Origin: an uncultured Pseudomonadota bacterium
Lineage (GTDB): Bacteria > Pseudomonadota > Gammaproteobacteria > Steroidobacterales > Steroidobacteraceae
Length of the DNA stretch: 32,195 nt
NCBI GenBank assembly: GCA_903884105.1
Contig: CAISDJ010000112.1
Span: 1-32,195 of the forward strand
Reading direction: 5' to 3'
How positions within the stretch are numbered: position 1 is the first letter of the stretch; each line of letters opens with the position of its first letter. Shown here piece after piece: positions 9,519 to 20,202 of the stretch. Both the position numbers and the translations under genes were made by a program. The notes below the pieces were generated by a model. That model was not told where the DNA came from. It was given only the letters and a program-made list of their open reading frames with translations, and searched no databases.

Positions 9519-10025
9519 ATGCATCTCAATACACTTTCACCCGCTCCCGGCAGCAAGAAGACTCGTCTTCGCGTAGGTCGCGGTGCGTCGGCTGGCCAGG
9601 GAAAGACCTGCGGCCGCGGCGTAAAGGGTCAGCGCGCGCGCAAGGGTGGCTACCACAAGGTCGGCTTTGAAGGCGGCCAGATGCCCCTGCAGCGCCGATT
9701 GCCGAAGTTCGGCTTTCGGTCCAAGGTGTCACCGACTGTGGGTGAGGTGATGCTGTCAGAGCTCGCCAAGGTGGAGGGCACTGTCATTGATCTTGAAACC
9801 CTGAAGCAGGCGGGCGTGGTCGATGCCCAGGTGCTTCGGGCGCGTATCGTTTTGTCCGGCAGTGTCTCCAGGGCGGTGACTGTCAAGGGTATCCATGTAA
9901 CCAAGGGTGCGCTCGCAGCCATCGTGGCGGCCGGTGGCCAGGTAGAGCCTCTCGAGGCTCCCGCGCCTGCTACGAAGCTTGCACCCAAGCCGCGGACCGA
10001 CACAAAGGGCGCCAAGAAGGCTTGA
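9519..10025 (+). CDS. rplO: 50S ribosomal protein L15
   Basis: This gene encodes 168 residues (E. coli 144). [37 protein letters not shown] and [20 protein letters not shown] are the N-terminal L15 signature. The C-terminal tail (about residues 145-168) is extra and rich in Pro, Ala and Lys. L15 is a late-assembly protein binding 23S rRNA. It is 113 bases after rpmD and 38 before secY. Confidence 0.97.
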   Translation: MHLNTLSPAPGSKKTRLRVGRGASAGQGKTCGRGVKGQRARKGGYHKVGFEGGQMPLQRRLPKFGFRSKVSPTVGEVMLSELAKVEGTVIDLETLKQAGVVDAQVLRARIVLSGSVSRAVTVKGIHVTKGALAAIVAAGGQVEPLEAPAPATKLAPKPRTDTKGAKKA

Positions 10026-10063
10026 CGCCTTCCGTCGTCTACTACCGGTAACCCAGGAAAACC

Positions 10064-11401
10064 GTGGCCAAGTCGCAATCAGCAACTCCGCTCGCCGCCT
10101 TCGGCGAGATGACTCGCTTTGCCGAGTTGCGCCAGCGGCTGTTCTTTTTGTTGGGCGGACTGATCGTGTATCGCATTGGCACGTTCATCCCGGTGCCGGG
10201 GATCGATCCTGTCGCGTTGGCTCGCTTTTTCGAGCAGCAACAGGGAACGATCCTGTCGATGTTCAACATGTTCTCGGGCGGCGCGTTGGAGCGGCTGTCG
10301 ATCTTTGCGCTCGGTGTCATGCCTTATATCTCCGCGTCGATCATCGTGCAGATGATGGCCGTGGTTGTGCCATCGCTCGCCTCGATCAAGAAGGAAGGCG
10401 AGTCCGGCCGGCGTAAGATGACCCAGTACACTCGTATGGGAACGATCGGCCTGGCTTTGTTCCAGGCCTGGGGTGCCGCCGTGGCGTTCCAGAACCAGGG
10501 TGTGGTGATCAATCCGGGCTTCGGCTTCGTCTTCGTCGCGGTCGTGACGCTCGTAACCGGAACCATGTTCCTGATGTGGTTGGGTGAGCAGATCACCGAG
10601 CGGGGCCTGGGTAACGGCATATCGATGATCATTTTGTCTGGCATCATTGCGGGCCTGCCTGCTGCGTTGGGCGGCACGCTGGAGTTGGTCCGGACGGGTG
10701 AAATGGCCGCCGCTCTGGCGCTGATCATCATTCTCATGGTTGTTGCGGTGACGGCGTTCGTCGTGTTCGTCGAGCGCGGCCAACGTCGCATTCAGGTGAA
10801 TTATGCGAAACGCCAGCAGGGCCGGAAAATGCTTGCCGGCCAGAGTACCCACCTGCCTTTCAAGCTGAATATGTCCGGCGTCATTCCCCCGATCTTCGCG
10901 TCGAGCCTGCTGCTGTTTCCGGCGACGATTGCAAGCTGGTTTGGCACGAGCGAAGGGTTCGGTTGGCTGCAGTCCATTTCCGCCGCCATGACGCCAGGGC
11001 AGCCTGCACATATGGTGTTCTATGGTGGCTTGATCATTTTCTTCTGCTTCTTCTATACGGCCCTCGTGTTCAATTCTCGCGAGACCGCGGAAAACCTGAA
11101 GAAGTCAGGAGCGTTCATTCCGGGGATCCGCCCGGGCCAGCAGACTGGAGAGTACATTGACAAGGTGCTGACCCGCCTGACCGTCTGGGGGGCGCTCTAT
11201 GTTACCCTGGTGTGTTTGTTGCCGGAGTTCCTGATTTCGCGGTTTGGCGTGCCGTTCTACTTCGGTGGCACGTCTCTCATGATCATGGTTGTCGTGATCA
11301 TGGATTTCCAGGCACAGGTGGCTGCGCATCTGATGTCCCACCAGTACGAAGGTCTGATGAAGAAGGCCAATCTGCGCGGTTACGGCCGCCCCAGCAGTTA
11401 A
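10064..11401 (+). CDS. secY: Protein translocase subunit SecY
   Basis: This gene encodes 445 residues (E. coli 443), an inner-membrane protein with ten predicted hydrophobic segments. [10 protein letters not shown] after TM1, [16 protein letters not shown] near TM2, [17 protein letters not shown], and the cytoplasmic loop [13 protein letters not shown] are conserved. SecY forms the protein-conducting channel with SecE and SecG. The start is GTG with AGGA seven bases earlier. It sits between rplO and rpmJ, the usual spc position. Confidence 0.98.
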   Translation: MAKSQSATPLAAFGEMTRFAELRQRLFFLLGGLIVYRIGTFIPVPGIDPVALARFFEQQQGTILSMFNMFSGGALERLSIFALGVMPYISASIIVQMMAVVVPSLASIKKEGESGRRKMTQYTRMGTIGLALFQAWGAAVAFQNQGVVINPGFGFVFVAVVTLVTGTMFLMWLGEQITERGLGNGISMIILSGIIAGLPAALGGTLELVRTGEMAAALALIIILMVVAVTAFVVFVERGQRRIQVNYAKRQQGRKMLAGQSTHLPFKLNMSGVIPPIFASSLLLFPATIASWFGTSEGFGWLQSISAAMTPGQPAHMVFYGGLIIFFCFFYTALVFNSRETAENLKKSGAFIPGIRPGQQTGEYIDKVLTRLTVWGALYVTLVCLLPEFLISRFGVPFYFGGTSLMIMVVVIMDFQAQVAAHLMSHQYEGLMKKANLRGYGRPSS

Positions 11402-11424
11402 CGCGCTGGCAGTAGGAGAGAGTT

Positions 11425-11538
11425 GTGAAGGTACGTGCCTCGGTAAAGAAAATTTGTAAGAACTGCAAGATCGTGCGTCGGCGGCGCGTGATCTACGTGA
11501 TTTGCTCGGACGCTCGCCACAAGCAGCGTCAGGGTTGA
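11425..11538 (+). CDS. rpmJ: 50S ribosomal protein L36 (zinc-binding form)
   Basis: A 37-residue gene starting at GTG, preceded by AGGAGAG. The protein reads [17 protein letters not shown] and ends HKQRQG. Cys11, Cys14, Cys27 and His32 form the zinc ribbon, so this is the C+ form repressed by zinc starvation in organisms that also have a C- paralogue. It is one residue shorter than the spc-encoded E. coli L36. It ends the spc operon, 23 bases after secY. Confidence 0.97.
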   Translation: MKVRASVKKICKNCKIVRRRRVIYVICSDARHKQRQG

Positions 11539-11570
11539 ATGGGTTGCCTCTAGGCACTTAGCTTAAGGCA

Positions 11571-11599
11571 TTGAGTAGATAGGTTTTTTAGGTTAGAAT
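11571..11599 (+). promoter_or_regulatory. Candidate sigma-70 promoter for the alpha operon
   Basis: TTGAGT at 11571-11576 (4 of 6) and TAGAAT at 11594-11599 (5 of 6) are separated by exactly 17 bases. Initiation near 11606 would leave only about 27 bases before rpsM, within which CCGCG/CGCGG (11601-11605 and 11614-11618) forms a small hairpin upstream of the GGGGAGAGAG Shine-Dalgarno. Confidence 0.65.
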
Positions 11600-11632
11600 T
11601 CCGCGCTTTTCGACGCGGGGAGAGAGTTTGCG

Positions 11633-12013
11633 ATGGCTCGTATAGCCGGCGTCAATATTCCGATGAACAAGCATGTGTGGGTGGGTCTCACTCACATTTT
11701 TGGCGTTGGTCGCACGCAGGCCCAGAAGGCCTGCGATGCCGCTGGTGTCAAGCGCGAGACCAAAGTCAAGGACCTGACGGATGCGGAAGTCACCGCCCTC
11801 AGAGCCCAGGTCAGCCGACTGACGGTCGAAGGCGACCTGCGGCGGGAGGTCTCGATGAACGTCAAGCGACTGATGGACCTGGGTTGCTACCGGGGTGTCC
11901 GTCACCGCCGTGGGCTCCCGATGCACGGCCAGCGGACGCGCACCAATGCGCGTACTCGTAAGGGTCCGCGCAAGGCCGCCGTGAAGACGAACGCGCAGCC
12001 TGGCAAGTCCTGA
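11633..12013 (+). CDS. rpsM: 30S ribosomal protein S13
   Basis: This gene encodes 126 residues (E. coli 118). [29 protein letters not shown] and the strongly conserved [20 protein letters not shown] plus HRRGLP and [14 protein letters not shown] are present. S13 makes intersubunit bridges and contacts P-site tRNA with its C-terminal tail, which is slightly extended here. It is the first alpha-operon gene, 94 bases after rpmJ with its own candidate promoter. Confidence 0.98.
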   Translation: MARIAGVNIPMNKHVWVGLTHIFGVGRTQAQKACDAAGVKRETKVKDLTDAEVTALRAQVSRLTVEGDLRREVSMNVKRLMDLGCYRGVRHRRGLPMHGQRTRTNARTRKGPRKAAVKTNAQPGKS

Positions 12014-12023
12014 TCTGAATCCA

Positions 12024-12053
12024 TCGTCCCGAGGCTCCATAGCGCCGGGACGA
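12024..12053 (+). other. Intercistronic hairpin between rpsM and rpsK
   Basis: TCGTCCCG (12024-12031) pairs perfectly with CGGGACGA (12046-12053), and GCT/AGC can pair inside. It occupies the middle of the 74-base gap. No T tract follows. It may modulate read-through, mRNA decay or rpsK translation. Confidence 0.6.
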
Positions 12054-12087
12054 CTTACGAAGCATTTCTTACGGATTGACTGAAAAT

Positions 12088-12504
12088 ATGGCTGAACAGA
12101 AGCAGGCGCAGGGTGGATCTGCCGCGGGTGGCAAGGCCCGCAAGAAGGTCAAGAAGCATGTGACCGATGGGATCGCCCATATCCATGCGTCCTTCAACAA
12201 CACGATCATCACGATCACTGATCGTCAGGGCAACGTCCTGTCGTGGGCGACGTCTGGTGGCTGCGGTTTCCGCGGTTCGCGCAAAAGCACGCCCTTTGCG
12301 GCGCAGGTGGCTTCCGAGAAGGCCGGTGTGGCGGCTCAGGAGCACGGGCTCAAGATGGTCGAAGTGCGCGTGAAGGGACCTGGTCCCGGTCGCGAATCGG
12401 CGGTCCGTGCGCTGAATGCCTGTGGGCTCAAGATCACCAATATTTCGGATGTCACGCCGATTCCGCATAACGGCTGCCGGCCCCCCAAGAAGCGGCGCGT
12501 CTGA
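12088..12504 (+). CDS. rpsK: 30S ribosomal protein S11
   Basis: This gene encodes 138 residues (E. coli 129), the extra length being a Gln/Gly-rich N-terminus. The core has [39 protein letters not shown] and [18 protein letters not shown], then [19 protein letters not shown]11 lies on the 30S platform by the E site. I use the ATG at 12088 rather than the in-frame TTG at 12076. Both have weak Shine-Dalgarno sequences, so the start is slightly uncertain. Confidence 0.96.
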   Translation: MAEQKQAQGGSAAGGKARKKVKKHVTDGIAHIHASFNNTIITITDRQGNVLSWATSGGCGFRGSRKSTPFAAQVASEKAGVAAQEHGLKMVEVRVKGPGPGRESAVRALNACGLKITNISDVTPIPHNGCRPPKKRRV

Positions 12505-12526
12505 AGCTTTCAAGGAACTCAAATCC

Positions 12527-13150
12527 ATGGCTCGTTATCTCGGTCCCAAGTGCAAGCTGTCGCGTCGCGAAGGCACTGACCTGTTCCTGAAGAGCGGCGT
12601 CAAGTCGCTTGAATCCAAGTGCAAGCTCGATGTGCCCCCGGGCGGAGTCAAGGGCGAGCGCAAGTCGCGGCTGTCCGGCTACGGCATCCAGTTGCGAGAG
12701 AAGCAGAAGCTGCGCCGCATGTATGGTGTGCTTGAGCGCCAGTTCCGCAACTACTACGAGAAGGCCTCCGGCCGTCCGGGTGCAACGGGCGAGACCCTCC
12801 TCAAGATGCTTGAAGGGCGCCTCGACAACGTGGTGTATCGCATGGGTTTTGCTTCGACCCGTACCGAGGCACGTCAGCTCGTCAGCCACAAGTCGATCAC
12901 GGTCAATGGCGATGTCGTCAATATCGCGTCTTTCCAGTGCAAGGGTGGCGACGTGATCACCGTGCGCGAGAAGGCGCAGAAGCAACTGCGCATCCATGCC
13001 GCACTTCAGATCAAAGCCCAGGTGGGGTTCCCCCAATGGGTTGAAGTGGATGAGAAGAAATTCTCTGGCGTGCTCAAGTCGCTGCCGGAACGCGGGGATA
13101 TCCTGCCCGACATCAACGAAAACCTCGTCGTCGAGCTTTACTCGAAGTAA
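12527..13150 (+). CDS. rpsD: 30S ribosomal protein S4
   Basis: This gene encodes 207 residues (E. coli 206) from the ATG at 12527, preceded by AAGGA. An in-frame extension into rpsK is rejected. [19 protein letters not shown] opens the protein, and the S4 RNA-binding domain has [20 protein letters not shown] and [12 protein letters not shown]4 nucleates 30S assembly and in E. coli represses its own operon by binding the alpha-operon leader before rpsM. That leader does not seem to have space here. Confidence 0.98.
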   Translation: MARYLGPKCKLSRREGTDLFLKSGVKSLESKCKLDVPPGGVKGERKSRLSGYGIQLREKQKLRRMYGVLERQFRNYYEKASGRPGATGETLLKMLEGRLDNVVYRMGFASTRTEARQLVSHKSITVNGDVVNIASFQCKGGDVITVREKAQKQLRIHAALQIKAQVGFPQWVEVDEKKFSGVLKSLPERGDILPDINENLVVELYSK

Positions 13151-13167
13151 TCCGAATCTTGATGGGC

Positions 13168-13194
13168 TGGCCGCCGCAGGTGCTGCGGCGGCCA
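13168..13194 (+). other. Strong GC-rich hairpin between rpsD and rpoA
   Basis: GGCCGCCGCA (13169-13178) pairs perfectly with TGCGGCGGCC (13184-13193) around a GGTGC loop, plus one outer T-A pair. The following ATCTTGTTC is only moderately T-rich. This is terminator-like in shape and lies inside the operon, so partial attenuation before rpoA-rplQ or protection of the rpsD 3' end is likely. Confidence 0.7.
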
Positions 13195-13225
13195 TCTTGT
13201 TCAACTGAAATCTAAGGTGAGGTCC

Positions 13226-14230
13226 ATGCAGTCGCCCGTCGCCGAATTCCTCAAGCCACGTGTCGTCAAAGTCACGCCCACGGCGCCGCGCCACGCGCGT
13301 GTTGTCATCGAGCCGTTTGAACGCGGGTTCGGACATACGCTGGGCAACGCGCTCCGTCGTGTCCTGCTGTCCTCCATGCCGGGCAGCGCGGTGACGGAAG
13401 CCGAGATCGATGGCGTGCTCCATGAGTACACCTGCATCGAGGGTGTGCAGGAGGATGTCGTTGACATCCTGCTCAACCTGAAGCTCGTTGCGATCCGCCT
13501 GAACACCCGGGACCATGCGGAGCTCCGCCTGCACAAGAAGGGGCCTGGGCCGGTCACTGCCGGCGACATCCAGCTCGATCATGATGTCGAAGTGATCAAT
13601 CCGGAGCTGGTAATTGCCAACCTGACCAAGGCTGGTGAGTTGAACATGACGCTTAAAGTGGAGCGCGGTCGCGGGTACCGTCCAGCCGTGCAGACGGCAA
13701 CCTTCGAAGAATCGAGCGGACCGATCGGCCGCCTGCAGCTCGATGCCTCGTTCAGTCCGATTCGTCGCGTGACTTATACGGTCGAGAGCGCACGCGTTGA
13801 GCAGCGTACGAACCTCGACAAGCTCATCATCGATATCGAGACGAACGGTACGATCGATCCCGAAGAGGCCATCCGCAGGGCGGGTTCGATCCTCAAGGAT
13901 CAGCTGTCGGTGTTCGTCGACCTGCAGGGTCAGGACGAGGGTTCGGCCAAGTCTGCCGAGCAGACATTCGACCCCATCCTGCTGCGTCCGGTGGACGAAC
14001 TCGAGCTCACTGTCCGCAGTGCAAATTGCCTCAAGGCTGAGAACATTCACTACATCGGCGATCTCGTGCAGCGTACGGAAGTAGAGCTGCTGCGTACGCC
14101 GAACCTCGGCAAGAAGTCACTGACCGAGATCAAGGAAGTGCTCGAGAGCCATGGCCTGTCTCTCGGAATGCGTCTCGACAGCTGGCCGCCCGTCAGCCTG
14201 AAGCGGGACGACGAACGCGAAGCTGTTTGA
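13226..14230 (+). CDS. rpoA: RNA polymerase alpha subunit
   Basis: This gene encodes 334 residues (E. coli 329) from the ATG at 13226, preceded by AAGGTGAGG, which makes the in-frame GTG at 13217 part of the ribosome-binding site. The N-terminal dimerisation domain (about 1-230) has [20 protein letters not shown]. The C-terminal domain (about 250-320) keeps RSANC (264-268) and LGKKS (294-298), which bind UP-element DNA. Alpha nucleates polymerase assembly and receives activator contacts. A hairpin separates it from rpsD. Confidence 0.98.
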   Translation: MQSPVAEFLKPRVVKVTPTAPRHARVVIEPFERGFGHTLGNALRRVLLSSMPGSAVTEAEIDGVLHEYTCIEGVQEDVVDILLNLKLVAIRLNTRDHAELRLHKKGPGPVTAGDIQLDHDVEVINPELVIANLTKAGELNMTLKVERGRGYRPAVQTATFEESSGPIGRLQLDASFSPIRRVTYTVESARVEQRTNLDKLIIDIETNGTIDPEEAIRRAGSILKDQLSVFVDLQGQDEGSAKSAEQTFDPILLRPVDELELTVRSANCLKAENIHYIGDLVQRTEVELLRTPNLGKKSLTEIKEVLESHGLSLGMRLDSWPPVSLKRDDEREAV

Positions 14231-14252
14231 AATCAAGGTTTAGAGAAGAATC

Positions 14253-14789
14253 ATGCGTCATCAACTTTCCGGGCGGCAGCTGAGCCGCAACGCGCCGCAT
14301 CGCTCCGCGATGCTCCGTAACATGGCCGCTTCGCTGCTCAAGCACGAGACGATTCGTACGACTCTTCCGAAGGCCAAGGAGCTGCGCCGGATCGTCGAGC
14401 CGCTGATCACGCTGGGTAAGGCTGACAGCCAGGCCAACCGTCGTCGTGCGTTCGCGCAGCTGCGCGATGATGACATCGTGGAAAAGCTGTTCGAGGTCCT
14501 AGGGCCCCGTTATCAGGCCCGTCCGGGCGGGTACACGCGCATCCTGCACATGGAAGAGCGCCCTGGCGATTCAGCTCCAATGGCGCTGATGCAACTGGTT
14601 GACCAGCCTGCCAAGACGGCAGGGGGCGCTGACGAAAAGGCGGCCGAGTCTCCGAAGGCGAAGAAGGTCAAGGTCCCAGCCAAGAAGGCAAGCCAGGCGA
14701 AGGCGGCTGATGTGGCTGCCGATGGCGCGGCAGCGAAGCCCAAGGCGGCCAAGAAGAAGGCCGTCAAAAAGGCGGCCAAGAAGGACTAG
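14253..14789 (+). CDS. rplQ: 50S ribosomal protein L17 with long basic tail
   Basis: This gene encodes 178 residues against 127 in E. coli. The core is standard: [40 protein letters not shown] and [20 protein letters not shown]. From about residue 129 there is a 50-residue tail dominated by Lys and Ala (repeats such as KKA and AAK) resembling histone H1-like low-complexity sequence. The tail probably contacts rRNA on the subunit surface, which is inference. Last gene of the operon, followed by a strong terminator. Confidence 0.97.
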   Translation: MRHQLSGRQLSRNAPHRSAMLRNMAASLLKHETIRTTLPKAKELRRIVEPLITLGKADSQANRRRAFAQLRDDDIVEKLFEVLGPRYQARPGGYTRILHMEERPGDSAPMALMQLVDQPAKTAGGADEKAAESPKAKKVKVPAKKASQAKAADVAADGAAAKPKAAKKKAVKKAAKKD

Positions 14790-14845
14790 CTGGTTGTTGG
14801 GGTCCCCTACTTGTTCGAGAAGTAGGCGTGGCCGACAGAATCAAG

Positions 14846-14875
14846 AAGGCCGGGCAGAAGCCCGGCCTTTTTTTT
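14846..14875 (+). terminator. Intrinsic terminator of the ribosomal supercluster
   Basis: AAGGCCGGGC (14846-14855), an AGAA loop and GCCCGGCC (14860-14867) form a perfect GC-rich stem followed by eight T residues (14868-14875). It closes the transcript that ends with rplQ. Confidence 0.96.
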
Positions 14876-14993
14876 GTCCAGCGGCGGGTTTTTTGCCAAG
14901 CCCGGAATTACACTACGGGCGTAAAAGAGCCTTCCCGTCGATCCTGTATGCAGTCCTGCAGGTCATCACAAGAATAGAAGAGGAGATATCTGT

Positions 14994-15392
14994 ATGAGCA
15001 TTGGCAAGGAGTTCAAGGAATTTGCCATGAAGGGCAACGTTGTTGATCTGGCTGTGGGTGTCGTGATCGGTGCCGCCTTCGGCAAGATCGTGACATCCGC
15101 CGTTTCCGACCTCATTACGCCGCCCCTAGGTTACATAATCGGCGGCGTCGATTTCACCAAACTGGCCATCACGCTCCCGGCTATCCGGGAAGGCGCGGAA
15201 GCTGTAACGATCAACTACGGCTCGTTCCTGCAGACGATTTTCGATTTCATCATTGTCGCGTTCGCCATTTTCATCGTGGTGAAGCTGATCAACAAGACGA
15301 AGCGCAAGGAAGAGGCTGCTCCTGCCCCACCCGCATCGCCGCCCCGCCAGGAAGTGCTGCTGGAAGAGATCCGGGACCTCCTGAAGAAGTAG
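14994..15392 (+). CDS. mscL: Large-conductance mechanosensitive channel MscL
   Basis: This gene encodes 132 residues (E. coli 136). The amphipathic N-terminus is [20 protein letters not shown], which runs into TM1 (about 16-43) with [20 protein letters not shown]2 is about 77-100 ([20 protein letters not shown]), and the end is a charged helix (EEIRDLLKK). The homopentamer opens under membrane tension and releases solutes during osmotic downshock. An AGGAG lies eight bases before the ATG. It is monocistronic by position, between the rplQ terminator and a non-coding stretch. The Pro/Ala linker before the last helix is longer than usual. Confidence 0.97.
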   Translation: MSIGKEFKEFAMKGNVVDLAVGVVIGAAFGKIVTSAVSDLITPPLGYIIGGVDFTKLAITLPAIREGAEAVTINYGSFLQTIFDFIIVAFAIFIVVKLINKTKRKEEAAPAPPASPPRQEVLLEEIRDLLKK

Positions 15393-15472
15393 GGTAGATC
15401 CGAATTGTGAATTTTCCGTCAACGGTCGGGGTCGCAGGTGCCTGTATTTCAAGCTTCATTTGCGAGTTGCTG

Positions 15473-15501
15473 TTTCAAACACGAATGAAACCTTTTAGAA
15501 T
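15473..15501 (+). promoter_or_regulatory. Candidate promoter for the small lipoprotein gene
   Basis: TTTCAA (15473-15478, 3 of 6) and TAGAAT (15496-15501, 5 of 6) are 17 bases apart. Initiation near 15508 gives a leader of about 100 bases containing TCACGC/GCGTGA and GCATCA/TGATGC hairpins. The -35 is weak. Confidence 0.45.
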
Positions 15502-15609
15502 CCTGCACTGCAATCACGCACTTATGGCGTGACGTATTTTCCGCATCAGCTCTTGTGATGCGAGACTGATCGATCTGCTTTTCATCCACGTCTAGGGGTA
15601 TTGATTCTT

Positions 15610-15807
15610 ATGAACGCAAAAGTTGCACTGAGCGCACTCGTATTGGCACTTTCTCTCGGCGCCTGCAGCCAGGAAGCTGCTCCTCCCGCCGCGCCTGCTG
15701 CCGAAGCCGCACCTGCTGCCGAAGCTGCACCTGCTGCGGAAGCCGCACCTGCTGTCGAAGCCGCACCTGCCGCCGAAGCCGCTCCTGCTGCGACGCCCGC
15801 GCAGTAG
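15610..15807 (+). CDS. Small Ala/Pro/Glu-repeat putative lipoprotein
   Basis: A 65-residue product starting at the ATG at 15610, with AGGGG 11 bases upstream. Residues 1-18 form a lipoprotein-type signal, with the lipobox LGAC placing the lipidated cysteine at residue 19. Residues 32-61 are five copies of EAAPAA (one copy ends AV), and the protein ends TPAQ. There is no folded domain. Its job may be an extended periplasmic tether or spacer, but the function is unknown. It is a stand-alone gene between a candidate promoter and a strong hairpin. Translation is likely because the repeat keeps frame and the signal peptide is complete. Confidence 0.75.
   Translation: MNAKVALSALVLALSLGACSQEAAPPAAPAAEAAPAAEAAPAAEAAPAVEAAPAAEAAPAATPAQ
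15703..15792 (+). repeat. Five 18-bp in-frame tandem repeats
   Basis: Five 18-base units each encode EAAPAA (third copy EAAPAV). They differ mostly at third codon positions, showing selection to keep the peptide. Copy-number change by slippage would shorten or lengthen the protein without frameshift. Confidence 0.85.
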
Positions 15808-15813
15808 TTGACC

Positions 15814-15846
15814 TACACCGGGTGGACTTGGAGTCCGCCCGGTGTA
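15814..15846 (+). terminator. Hairpin terminator after the small lipoprotein gene
   Basis: Left arm 15814-15828 pairs with 15832-15846 over 15 positions with one T-G wobble and a three-base TGG loop, followed by TCCCTTTG. The stem is very stable, but the T tract is poor. Confidence 0.7.
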
Positions 15847-15942
15847 TCCCTTTGAGCTGGACGGATTTCCGGCTTGTCATGCCAGTGGATCCGGCTTGGT
15901 ATTTACGGCGACGGCAAGTGGGCTAGAGACCCCACCCCTCTC

Positions 15943-16461
15943 ATGACAGTAAGCATCAAGGACGCGCGCAATTCGCCAATGGATCAGCAGTGGATCCAGA
16001 GTTCATATGGCGAGTATCTCAACGACCTCTCGGGTTCCAGCATGAACACGGGAATGTTCCCGGCGTTCAGCAAGTCAGAGGAATTCGGCGATCGCGCGCC
16101 TGACCTGATGGCCCACTGGTTTGCGGACGACAGTTCGCACCCGCTGGTTATCATGCAGAACGAGCGCCCAGTTGGCTTTGCGCTGGTCAGTCGTCCTCCG
16201 GTCAATCGACGCAACGAAATCGACTTCCGCCTCGCAGAGTTCTTCGTGACCGCTTCCGCGCGACGCCTGGGGGTGGGTGCGAATGCTGCAACGCTGATCT
16301 TCAGCCGCTTTGCAGGTCGATGGGAAGTCATTGAGTTTCTCCGCAATAGCGGTGCTGTTGCATTTTGGCGCAACATCATCGGCAAGTACACGTCGGGTCG
16401 TTTTCTAGAAGCCGTTGCTAACGGTGAAGTTCGCCACGTTTTCCAGTCCACGCGCAGCTGA
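15943..16461 (+). CDS. GNAT-family acetyltransferase-like protein
   Basis: A 172-residue product if the ATG at 15943 is used; the frame is open back to a TTG at 15874, and neither has a good Shine-Dalgarno, so the start is uncertain. The segment RPVGFALVSRPP is a typical beta strand 4. ARRLGVGANAATLIF (106-120) fits GNAT motif A with the acetyl-CoA-binding R-x-x-G-x-G pattern (RRLGVG, 107-112), and NSGAVAFWRNIIGKYTSGRF fits motif B. The substrate is unknown. It stops 24 bases from the uvrA stop on the opposite strand, with no clear terminator between them. Confidence 0.75.
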   Translation: MTVSIKDARNSPMDQQWIQSSYGEYLNDLSGSSMNTGMFPAFSKSEEFGDRAPDLMAHWFADDSSHPLVIMQNERPVGFALVSRPPVNRRNEIDFRLAEFFVTASARRLGVGANAATLIFSRFAGRWEVIEFLRNSGAVAFWRNIIGKYTSGRFLEAVANGEVRHVFQSTRS

Positions 16462-16485
16462 ACCCCGAGGCTCAATGCGCATGCA

Positions 16486-19341
<2,856 letters not shown>

Positions 19342-19614
19342 GACTGCGGAATGGCTCCTGGGGCTGCGGGTCGGGTCTGGCCGGACCGGGAAAATAAAGA
19401 CAAGCTTTCTAATATACGGGGGGCATCGCGCCTTAGGGAACTGCTTGAGGGGCGATTGCCTGTTAGCAAGGGCTGGGCGCCTGGATTCGAGCCGCTTGGC
19501 GAGCCACCGGTCGGGGCGGAGAGCAGGGGAATGCCTCCAAGATCCCCTTTTCGGTCGTCCACGGCTTACAATGAGCGCCCCTTTTTTTCGTGCCCGAACG
19601 TAAACGGAGCAGCC

Positions 19615-20082
19615 ATGGCTCGCGGTATCAACAAGGTCATCCTCGTCGGCAATCTGGGTGCGGATCCCGAGACCCGCCACATGCCGAGCGGCAAGGCAGT
19701 CACCAATATCCGGATCGCCACGAGCGAGAACTGGACCGACAAGCAGTCCGGGGACAAGCAGGAGCGCACCGAATGGCACAGCGTCGTGCTGTTCGACAAG
19801 CTGGGCGAGATCGCTGCGGAGTACCTGCGGAAGGGCTCGCAGGTTTACATCGAAGGGAGCCTGCGGACCCGAAAATGGCAGGACAAGCAGGGTGGCGGCG
19901 ACCGCTATTCCACGGAGATCGTTGCCCGTGACATGCAGATGCTCGGCGGCCGAGCGGGTGGAGCAGGCGGTGGTGGCGGCCAGTCAGGGGGCGAGCGTCC
20001 TGCCGCGGCCGCAAGGCCAGACGAGCGGGCCACCGCGCCCGCCACGGAGTCCGGCGAGTTTGACGATGATATTCCGTTCTGA
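19615..20082 (+). CDS. ssb: Single-stranded DNA-binding protein
   Basis: This gene encodes 155 residues (E. coli 178) from the ATG at 19615, with GGAG eight bases upstream. The OB fold has [20 protein letters not shown], the [20 protein letters not shown] core and [16 protein letters not shown] short Gly-rich linker leads to the acidic tip DDDIPF that recruits repair and replication partners. It coats ssDNA as tetramers. It is divergent from uvrA with a 273-base spacer, in which TACAAT (19567-19572) could be a -10 box but lacks a good -35. Confidence 0.98.
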   Translation: MARGINKVILVGNLGADPETRHMPSGKAVTNIRIATSENWTDKQSGDKQERTEWHSVVLFDKLGEIAAEYLRKGSQVYIEGSLRTRKWQDKQGGGDRYSTEIVARDMQMLGGRAGGAGGGGGQSGGERPAAAARPDERATAPATESGEFDDDIPF

Positions 20083-20088
20083 ACCCAT

Positions 20089-20113
20089 ACGTTTGGGTGC
20101 GTAAGCCAAACGT
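20089..20113 (+). other. Hairpin after ssb
   Basis: ACGTTTGG (20089-20096) pairs perfectly with CCAAACGT (20106-20113) around nine bases. No T run follows. It may stabilise the ssb 3' end or cause weak termination before miaB. Confidence 0.5.
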
Positions 20114-20202
20114 GCTCCAACAAGCTCCGCATAGCTGCCTGATAATGAAGGCCTTTATGCTGTTTCTGTCCGCATCCCGGTTTGCCACCTGTTCTTGACG
20201 CC

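Noticed and set aside
12452-14050. A 532-codon open frame on the minus strand across rpsD and rpoA
   Set aside because: It mirrors the codon bias of two essential genes on the opposite strand, has no recognisable motif and no ribosome-binding site.
19391-19419. AT-rich stretch in the uvrA-ssb spacer as a divergent promoter or LexA box
   Set aside because: The -10-like TATATT on the minus strand has only a poor -35, and no CTGT-N8-ACAG palindrome is visible. Not strong enough to list.
19342-19779. N-terminal extension of UvrA by about 146 residues
   Set aside because: The extension covers the ssb start region, lacks homology, and the conserved UvrA N-terminus begins at 19341.
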